A stretch of DNA of 13,885 nucleotides. It comes from Chrysochromulina tobinii. Lineage: Eukaryota; Haptophyta; Prymnesiales; Chrysochromulinaceae. The notes beneath the pieces were generated by a model. That model was given only the letters and a program-made list of their open reading frames with translations, was not told the DNA's origin and did no database searches. The stretch is from positions 1 through 13,885 of the forward strand of contig JWZX01002005.1 of the NCBI GenBank assembly GCA_001275005.1, written 5' to 3'. The position numbers and the translations under genes are program-made. How positions within the stretch are numbered: the stretch's first letter is position 1; every line of letters starts with the position of its first letter. Shown here piece after piece: positions 7,990 to 13,885 of the stretch.

Positions 7990-8844
7990 ATGGTGTTGGT
8001 CTTCGATCAAGTGTTCTCGCCTGCCGCGTGCGCCGTATTGCACACAGCCGCGTGCTCGCGCGCTCTTGGCCACGCGCTGTTTCCACGCGAGCAGCCGGGC
8101 TCGGCCATCGAGGCAGCACTCGCATCCTTTCTCAACGAGGTCGGAGATAGCTCAACACACGTTGAATACTGGAGTCGGCAAGACTGGAAGCATATTGAGG
8201 CCCATGCGGATGTGGACGAGAAGCATGCGGTGGCAACGCTCGGTCGAGAGTCATTGCGCTATCCGAGAAGCGCCCATGTCCTGTACCTTGAGGTGGGGCT
8301 GCGAGTCCGAGGGCCAACGTGTGTGTGGGAGCCTCATGCATCGAGCAGCTCCTTGTTTGGCACGCTCACGACCGTTCCGGCCGTGGCCGGTCGCGTCCTC
8401 CGCTTCGATGGGCGCTATCAGCATGCAGTACCGCGGCCTGCTGACGTATGGCTCGCTCCGTTTGCAATCAGCCAGTCAGGTGGCGCCAAGGACTTTGTCC
8501 GTAGTGTCATCCTCTTCAACACGTGGGAGGAGCCGCCGATGGGTGTCGAACAAGAGGCTCCGCCCGAAAGTGAGACCCGGAACGATCTCATCGTTGCTCG
8601 ATGCGCACCGCGAGCTGAGTGGGTGGGCGTGGCGCCGCGCGCCACGTCTGATACGGGCAGTGACGCTGACTGTGGGACGATGAAAGTCTGGCTCCTCGGC
8701 GACATTCATCGTCGCGGGCAGCTCGAGCGCACACTCTTGCTGCCGGTCAACAGGCGAGCCCTGGCCGACGCTCTCGAGCAGAGCAGCGAAGTCACGCGTC
8801 TGGAGATGCCTGCGTCGCCGCCCGCGGAGGCGCTTCGATTATGA
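7990..8844 (+). CDS. 2-oxoglutarate/Fe(II) oxygenase-like protein
   Basis: A single-exon reading frame of 284 residues. The first in-frame ATG (7990) is followed at once by the conserved-looking MVLVFDQVFS. Candidate iron ligands of the double-stranded beta-helix fold are H72 and D74 (the HAD in EAHADVDE) and H155 (GRYQHAVPRP). R181 in RSVILFNTW is a likely 2-oxoglutarate-binding Arg. VLYLEVGLRVRGPTCVW and GRVLRFDGRYQHAVPRP fit the core strands. The family includes prolyl hydroxylases and other oxygenases; the substrate cannot be read from the sequence. No signal peptide is evident, so a cytosolic location is possible. It is divergent from the ShKT-GH127 gene. The fold call rests on motif spacing alone; the gap from H155 to R181 is longer than usual. 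Confidence 0.65.
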   Translation: MVLVFDQVFSPAACAVLHTAACSRALGHALFPREQPGSAIEAALASFLNEVGDSSTHVEYWSRQDWKHIEAHADVDEKHAVATLGRESLRYPRSAHVLYLEVGLRVRGPTCVWEPHASSSSLFGTLTTVPAVAGRVLRFDGRYQHAVPRPADVWLAPFAISQSGGAKDFVRSVILFNTWEEPPMGVEQEAPPESETRNDLIVARCAPRAEWVGVAPRATSDTGSDADCGTMKVWLLGDIHRRGQLERTLLLPVNRRALADALEQSSEVTRLEMPASPPAEALRL

Positions 8845-8889
8845 AGAGCGTCTTTTATGAGGTATGAACCTCTGCTGTTGCGATCGCAG

Positions 8890-9227
8890 GGATTATCGAT
8901 GCTGACGATGAGCCGTTCATCAAGTTACGCATCGAGGCGGACATCGCCGCACTTGAGTGGGTCAAGATGGCGCAGGAGAACGGCGCGATCTCGCTCAAGG
9001 AGAACGTCATTGCCCTGGGCATGGAGGTGCAGCTCGCGCGGCTGATTAAGGCGCGTGACACCAAGGACATGGTGGCAGGGCGTGAGTGCTACAAGCTCGT
9101 GGAGAAGCCGCTGCCGGCTCGCGATGTATCGACGCCTGTGGACGCAAACGTGGAGCTCGACGCTCGGATGAAGGCGCACAGCGCCATGCAGCAAACTGGC
9201 AGCGGCGAGATGGAACAGATGGACTGA
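8890..9227 (+). CDS. Hypothetical protein, terminal exon with unresolved start
   Basis: An open frame with strong G/C preference at third codon positions ends at TGA 9225-9227. From 8892 it reads IIDADDEPFIKL, then a helix-rich stretch (IEADIAALEWVKMAQ, ENVIALGMEVQLARLIKA) and an acidic tail ending in EMEQMD. I do not recognise the family. An acceptor-like GATCGCAG sits just before 8890. The only in-frame ATG is 8967, which would discard the well-biased codons before it. A short upstream ATG frame at 8841 (M-K-S-V-F-Y-E) ends at a GT donor (8862) but would leave a 28-base intron and the wrong phase. The true first exon is therefore unknown, or a one-base sequence error is present. Confidence 0.45.
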
Positions 9228-9708
9228 GCTCTGTGCGATGCGCGAGAGATCGAGGTGGTGCCGCGTGGAGCCGTTTCCATTTCGCAAATCGATTCTCCCC
9301 CGGTGGCCGTCCCACCCCGCATACCCGCGCGCACAAGTGTTCAAGCCGCCATTGTGAATGGCATTTATTCCCCAGGGAGACAGTAGAGAGATTTGTAACT
9401 GAACAAGCTACCCTACCAATTGGCGGGACCCCCTGAACAGTAGTGAGAAGGCCGGACCCCCATTAGGTACCCCCCATTAAGTCAAAAAAGTGCGCCCCAC
9501 AGTAACCCCTCCACAGACGTCCGAGTCCACAGTTTGATCAGTGTTCAATCTTTCAAAGCCCATTAGCGATGAGGTAATTGTATGCCTGGGGGCATCCCCC
9601 TCGCCACGTGTACGCTGCCTGTTGGCATGTTTTACTTACTTTCTTACCGCGCGCGGGCACCGGCCACAGGCCCCGGTGTAGGCATTCCCGTTGAGCGTTG
9701 TATCTGTA

Positions 9709-9746
9709 TAACGAGCACGATGACCACTAACGAGCACGATGACCAC
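9709..9746. repeat. Perfect 19-base tandem duplication
   Basis: The unit taacgagcacgatgaccac occurs twice without a gap at 9709-9727 and 9728-9746. It is followed closely by a second small duplication (15-base units at 9757-9771 and 9772-9786 beginning cgcgaatctc). Non-coding; no function is visible. Confidence 0.9.
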
Positions 9747-10060
9747 CAAGTCGGGGCGCGAATCTCGATTTCGCGAATCTCAATTCCGACGTCCCTCGCG
9801 CCGCCATGGACACATGAACAGACACACATTCACATTCACGCATGCACCTTCCACCATGGCGCCACGTGTCTTCCGAACTCGCGGGCACTGAGATGCCGGC
9901 GGAGGAGACCCCGCCGCCCGTTGTCGATCGCCAGCAGAATAGGGCCTGGGAGCAAGGTGGACGTGCGGAGAGTCGGCGGGACGCGTCGCGGTGGGGGGGG
10001 ATTTGAAGTCGCTGCGTGCGCACGGTGTACGGTGCGGGCATATTAGCGATGAGCGCCGAC

Positions 10061-10091
10061 CGTCGAGGAGGTTGCTGATCGTCGAGGAGGT
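10061..10091. repeat. 12-base direct repeat cgtcgaggaggt
   Basis: Identical copies at 10061-10072 and 10080-10091, start to start 19 bases apart, in non-coding DNA. Too short to assign a role. Confidence 0.7.
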
Positions 10092-10241
10092 CTGTTCGAA
10101 GGTCGCATGTCTTCGATCAATTAATCTTCGATCCGATCCACACTTATAACTTTTTGACCCGGACGGACCGGCACACTGACCAAGACCCCCCGACCGTCAT
10201 TCGAGATACGCACGCCTTTGATTCCTCTATCGTCTATGCTG

Positions 10242-10355
10242 CCTCTAACTTAATCCGGAAAGCGGAATGCTCCTTGTCGTCTTTCGGTCCAGTCCCGAGT
10301 CCGCCGCGTTTCCTCTAACGAATCCGGAATGCTTGTCGTCTTTCGGGGTCCAGTC
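10242..10355. repeat. Diverged direct repeat of about 45-53 bases
   Basis: Segment 10242-10294 recurs as 10312-10355 with small deletions; both share cctctaac, aatccgg, ttgtcgtctttcgg and tccagtcc in order. The copies are 70 bases apart. It may be a remnant of local duplication or of a minisatellite. Confidence 0.8.
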
Positions 10356-11265
10356 CGCCACTTCTTGTTCGAATGTACTGCGTCGTCGCCTTCGAATCCT
10401 CGCGCCCGGTCGCCCGCGGTGCCGCTTGGCGGGCACAGACTTTAGCACAGACTCACCGAACGCACCTCCACGCACACTCCACACTAGTAGGCTCTAGAAG
10501 TGCCCGCCCAAACCCGAAACCCGGCCCCGTCCGCCCCTCGTCTCTCAATCTATTTACTGTCTCGTGTGAGTGGCCACGACCCACGTTTCGAGCAGTTTCG
10601 ACTATCTTTCTCTTCGATCGGATCTATCTTCTAGGAAGCCTACGCTATTCGATCACTCGATGTCGATCGGGTCACGGGTGCGTCTTGCTCGTCACCTTTC
10701 TCTCACGTCAACAATCGTATACACATAGTTTACCAACACTTACAGACTACAACTGATAACACGCACGACAGCAGTGCATTGACGTTTGACCGCACGGGGA
10801 CCCCGGCGCATAACGTACGTGACCTTGACGAGCACGACACTGTCTTACTCATAACACACCTCGTTCCACGGCACGGGCAGCCATTGGTGTATCTCTGTTC
10901 GGCACCAACGCATATCGCGCCACGCTTCGCTCGGTGCGTTGCTCCAACCCCTCTCGCCAGGTGGGGTGCCCCGAGCACCGCACCCCAAATATGCTCTTGA
11001 TACCTCTCCGCGCGTCGAAAATCGCTGAAGGTTCTGTCCGTCCCGCTGGCTTTCCGTCCTTTGGTCTCTCCGTTTGACCCGACACCCACGACATGTTTGC
11101 TGCAGTTGGAGGCGATTTGTTCCGAGCGTCCATGACTCGGCCTTGCCTGGGACTGTGCAGCTTCGACTGCCTCCGATGCCCCGTCCCTGTGCATCCCCGA
11201 CCACCACCGCCACCATGATTCTCACTTTTGTATTTCGCACTGGGCTGTGCATCTTCGTGGACCCG

Positions 11266-11295
11266 GCCTGAAGGCGCACCCCATAGCCTGAAGGC
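11266..11295. repeat. Twin gcctgaaggc hairpin-like decamers
   Basis: The decamer gcctgaaggc occurs at 11266-11275 and 11286-11295. Each half-site gcct/aggc is an inverted repeat around GA. They lie about 150-175 bases beyond the stop of the PPR gene and could be in its 3' untranslated region. No role is claimed. Confidence 0.6.
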
Positions 11296-11440
11296 TCGTT
11301 CATTTGACCAAGCATGAAGATCGGCATATGCCGAGAGGCTGATGATGCCATGGTTGGGGGGGTCAGGTTAAATGGCCGGGGCCGCGGTATTGTCTTGGAG
11401 ACATTGGGTGAGGGCGAGTCAGAGGCCGGCCCATAAGAAA

Positions 11441-13834
11441 TCACATGAGCTTCTGCGCCGATGGGGAGCCGTCTGCTTGATCGCTTGGGTCGTCTTCGAA
11501 GGCGCCGCTGCCTGCGATGGCGTAGCGTAGGTCAAGGTCGGCCGAGTCCACGGGGCTGCGAATGGTGCCGCCGAGGCCGAGGGTGCCCGACGTCGGCTGC
11601 CGCACTGGGTGCAGCCCGACGCCTGATCCGACCATTGATGGGAGGGTGCGTGTTAGGCCGGGCGGCCCCGCAGAGCATCCGAGGCCGGGTGGCGTGGGCG
11701 CCCGCAGGGTGGGTGCTGCCGTCGTCGTCATCACTGCTGCCGCAGACGAAAGCATGGAGGGTGGCGGCGCCATGAGCCTGCTGCTCGTCGGCATGGTGAT
11801 GTCTGGCATCGACGGCATGGACAGCTCTGGGCCGCCTCGTTCGTCGAGACCTTTCCATGCCGCCGCTGCACTCTGAGGGAAGGACGCCGGCTCAGGCGCG
11901 CTCGTCTGGACGGCTGACGGCTGCTGCTGCGCCCACTGAAGTTTCTTCTGAAGCAGCTGCAGCAGCCGGCGCGATGCCTCGTTCGTCTGCTCCCCCTGCA
12001 ACCGATTGACTGCCTCGTACACGATTGGTGGGTCGATGGCCATCTGCTCAATCCGCTGAGCCGTGTAGAATTCGACGGCGTCGGCGTGCCGGCCGGCCGC
12101 CGCGAGGGTCTCGACGACGGCAAGCAGGAGGGGCGCGCCAGTGGGCTTCGGCAGGCCGGTGGTCGCCTGCAGCACCATCGAGGCTCCACTGCCAACGGCC
12201 ACGTTCGCGGCGCTGGCGGCCGGGTCAAACAGGCTAATCAGAGCGCTGATGGGATCATTAGAGCGCGCGCACGCGAGGTAGACTGCCTTGAGCGTCTCCT
12301 TGCTTGGCGACCAGCCGGCCGAGCGCATCTCGTACAGAACTGAGGTGGCGCGGCGGAGGTCGCCAGCCAACGAGCATGCCTCGATGAGCTCCGCGAAGGT
12401 GAATGAGTTGGGCGGCAGCTGGAGGCTCATCATGTACTCGAGGATCTGGAAGGCAAAGTCGACCTTGTTCACGTCGCCGCAGATGCGGATGACAGTGTTG
12501 AAGCAGCTCACGTCCGGCGGCTCGCCCATGCGGCCCATCTCCTGCAGCACCGAGATCGCCTTGGGAAGGTCACGCCCCTTGGCGCACGCTTCAATGAGAA
12601 GAGAGTACGTGCCCGTGTTGGCGCGAACGCCAAGGCGCTTCATGCTGCCAAGAACGTCAAAAGCCCGGTCCAGGCGCTGCGTCTCAGTACATGCCTCGAT
12701 GAGCGCGTTGAACGAGAGGGACGAGGGGCGCATGCCGCTGTTGGCCATCATGTTCAGAAGGTCGAAGGCGAAGTCGATGCGCCGCGAGCGCGTCGAGGCC
12801 TCGAGGAGCACCGTGCAAATGGCCGCATTGGGCGGCTGGTTCTGGTGGCGCATGGCCGTGAGGAGCTCGTAAGCGCGGTCGATCTCGTTGGCCTTACAGC
12901 ACGCCTCGATGAGGGCAGCATACGTCGCCGGGTCAGGTGGTGCGTTGCAGTGCTGCATGAGCTTGAACACCTGGAACGCCTTCTCGAGCTGCTGCGTCTT
13001 GCCGCACGCGTCAATCAGGCAGTTGAATGTGACGACATTCGGCTTCACGCCGACGTCGAGCATGCATTGGAGCACCGCAAAGCCAGTGTCGACGTCGAGC
13101 ACCTTGCCGCACGCGCGGATGAGAGTCGTGTACGGCGTGAGCGACGTATGACCCACGTCGCTCACTGCAGAGCACTGCACCATGCGATGGAGCACCTGCA
13201 GACCACGCTCGAGGTCCTGCGCCGACGTGCACGCGTTGATGATCGTGGTGAACGTGTGCGCGTTGGGGGCGACGCCCTCGCGCTGCATGAGATCGAGGAG
13301 CTCGCAAGCTCGAGCGAGCTGCTTCGCCTTGCCGCACGCGTCAATGAGTGATGTGTATGTGTTGACGGAGGCGGCGAGGCCCGAGCGACGCATCTCGTGG
13401 AAGTATTCAAAGGCGCGCTGGAGCTCCTGCGCCTTGCCGCATGCGTCGATCAAGATGTTGAACGAGACGGAGTCGGGCGTCTGGCCGGCGGCCTGCATCT
13501 GCTGCATCACCTGCAGCACCGAGAGCCACTGGCGCTTCTTCTTGTACGCGGTCATGAGCAAGTTGTACATGACCACGTCCACGGGAAGCCGGACCTGGCG
13601 GAGCGTCCCGATTAGGTAGTGTGCTTCGGCCACGCGGTCCTGCGAGAGCAGCCCCTGCAACAGCTTGCGCACTTCGTGCTTCGACGGGGTCACGCTGAGC
13701 AGCTTGTTGACCATCCCCTGCACGCTCGCCATCTGCTCACGTGTCGCCACCTCGGTCTGCATGGTCACGGCGCCACCGGTCCGCTCCGCCGCCGTCAGAA
13801 GCACCGGTCTGGCCGCCGCTGCCGGATTGCGCAT
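11441..13834 (-). CDS. Pentatricopeptide repeat (PPR) protein, P-type array, N-terminus uncertain
   Basis: PPR proteins bind RNA, usually in organelles, one base per motif. Using the first ATG (13834) the protein has 797 residues. After a degenerate motif (about 52-86) come 13 motifs of about 35 residues: 87-121, 122-156, 157-191, 192-231 (40 residues, insertion), 232-266, then regular to 511, and a weak last one from 512. Most contain LI(D/E)AC and end in GxxPD or GxxPN. No DYW, E or SMR domain is visible. The C-terminal 200 or so residues are Pro/Ser/Ala-rich with PTPPGLG and GPPGL motifs. The N-terminus (MRNPAAAARPVLLTAAERTGG) is Ala/Arg-rich and could be an organelle presequence, but the frame stays open through GCG codons to the window end, so the start may be further upstream. 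The array makes the DNA repetitive at about 105-base intervals. Confidence 0.9.
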   Translation of the reverse strand: MRNPAAAARPVLLTAAERTGGAVTMQTEVATREQMASVQGMVNKLLSVTPSKHEVRKLLQGLLSQDRVAEAHYLIGTLRQVRLPVDVVMYNLLMTAYKKKRQWLSVLQVMQQMQAAGQTPDSVSFNILIDACGKAQELQRAFEYFHEMRRSGLAASVNTYTSLIDACGKAKQLARACELLDLMQREGVAPNAHTFTTIINACTSAQDLERGLQVLHRMVQCSAVSDVGHTSLTPYTTLIRACGKVLDVDTGFAVLQCMLDVGVKPNVVTFNCLIDACGKTQQLEKAFQVFKLMQHCNAPPDPATYAALIEACCKANEIDRAYELLTAMRHQNQPPNAAICTVLLEASTRSRRIDFAFDLLNMMANSGMRPSSLSFNALIEACTETQRLDRAFDVLGSMKRLGVRANTGTYSLLIEACAKGRDLPKAISVLQEMGRMGEPPDVSCFNTVIRICGDVNKVDFAFQILEYMMSLQLPPNSFTFAELIEACSLAGDLRRATSVLYEMRSAGWSPSKETLKAVYLACARSNDPISALISLFDPAASAANVAVGSGASMVLQATTGLPKPTGAPLLLAVVETLAAAGRHADAVEFYTAQRIEQMAIDPPIVYEAVNRLQGEQTNEASRRLLQLLQKKLQWAQQQPSAVQTSAPEPASFPQSAAAAWKGLDERGGPELSMPSMPDITMPTSSRLMAPPPSMLSSAAAVMTTTAAPTLRAPTPPGLGCSAGPPGLTRTLPSMVGSGVGLHPVRQPTSGTLGLGGTIRSPVDSADLDLRYAIAGSGAFEDDPSDQADGSPSAQKLM

Positions 13835-13843
13835 CGTACCCAC

Positions 13844-13885
13844 CGCCGCCGCCGCCGCCGCCCCCCCCCCCCCCGCCCCCCCCCC
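13844..13885. repeat. GCC repeat running into a C homopolymer at the window end
   Basis: A (ccg)n tract is followed by a run of cytosines broken by a single G. It lies directly upstream of the first ATG of the PPR gene on the other strand, where it would read as poly-Ala/Gly if translated. Such tracts commonly end contigs, so its length should not be trusted. Confidence 0.85.

Larger units (their letters stand above)
9228..11440. other. 2.2 kb intergenic region without a convincing gene
   Basis: No frame here shows recognisable motifs, steady codon bias or splice-linked continuity; the open frames run across GC-rich or simple sequence. No tRNA, 5S rRNA or spliceosomal snRNA was recognised. 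Small direct repeats occur at 9709-9746, 9757-9786, 10061-10091, 10242-10355 and 11266-11295. The right end should include the 3' untranslated region of the PPR gene, the left end that of the small hypothetical gene. Confidence 0.6.

Noticed and set aside
9582-10046. 154-codon open frame on the plus strand in the intergenic region
   Set aside because: It runs through the 19-base tandem repeat and simple sequence, with His/Arg-rich chance composition and no family motif.
10366-10420. ttcgaat motifs resembling tRNA T-loops (B boxes)
   Set aside because: Flanking bases cannot form a T-stem, and no A box or acceptor stem is found at tRNA distance.
10845-11444. 199-codon open frame on the minus strand downstream of the PPR gene
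   Set aside because: It lacks recognisable motifs and has no steady codon bias. Its composition resembles chance translation of GC-rich 3' flanking DNA.
12900-13460. Regularly spaced repeated sequence (cttgccgcacgcgtcaat-like every ~105 bases) resembling a CRISPR or tandem array
   Set aside because: The copies encode the DACGK stretch of successive PPR motifs. The spacing equals 35 codons and the intervening DNA is coding.

Overview
The window looks like nuclear DNA of a GC-rich unicellular alga. A haptophyte or another chlorophyll-c alga is my best guess, but no marker gene settles the lineage. The evidence for a eukaryote is direct: reading frames are interrupted by short GT-AG introns (52 to 212 bases) whose removal restores recognisable protein families, a 13-motif pentatricopeptide repeat (PPR) protein is present, and there are Ser/Pro-rich extracellular segments, ShKT cysteine modules and long linkers. 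No CRISPR array, rRNA, tRNA or insertion sequence was found.

Layout. (1) 1-4029 (+): a potassium channel, 5' end outside the window, four exons. It carries two complete tandem K2P pore pairs (GYG, GLG, GYG, GFG) and then the first transmembrane helix of a third unit that stops. Its first extracellular cap holds a Pro-rich stretch and an algal beta-rich domain. (2) 4030-4424: convergent spacer. (3) 7843-4425 (-): a three-exon gene for a membrane-anchored protein with six ShKT-like cysteine modules followed by a DUF1680/GH127 (beta-L-arabinofuranosidase-like) glycosidase. The middle of its catalytic domain, about 170 residues, is missing. (4) 7844-7989: a 146-base divergent promoter region. (5) 7990-8844 (+): a small 2-oxoglutarate/Fe(II) oxygenase-like protein. 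(6) 8890-9227 (+): a well-biased coding exon of unknown function whose start is unresolved. (7) 9228-11440: about 2.2 kb with no convincing gene and several small direct repeats. (8) 13834-11441 (-): a PPR protein with a low-complexity C-terminal tail. The window ends in a GCC repeat and a C homopolymer directly upstream of its first ATG.

Possible functional link (inference): GH127 enzymes remove L-arabinofuranose, classically from hydroxyproline-linked arabinans. The divergently transcribed neighbour is an oxygenase of the fold that includes prolyl hydroxylases. ShKT modules accompany prolyl 4-hydroxylases in plants, and the channel next door has an SPPPP-type extracellular segment. The cluster could concern hydroxyproline glycan turnover, but nothing in the sequence proves it. 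The most unusual objects are the tandem K2P channel with its leftover half-unit, and the ShKT-GH127 fusion that keeps the Cys-Cys motif but lacks the segment holding the rest of the active site.
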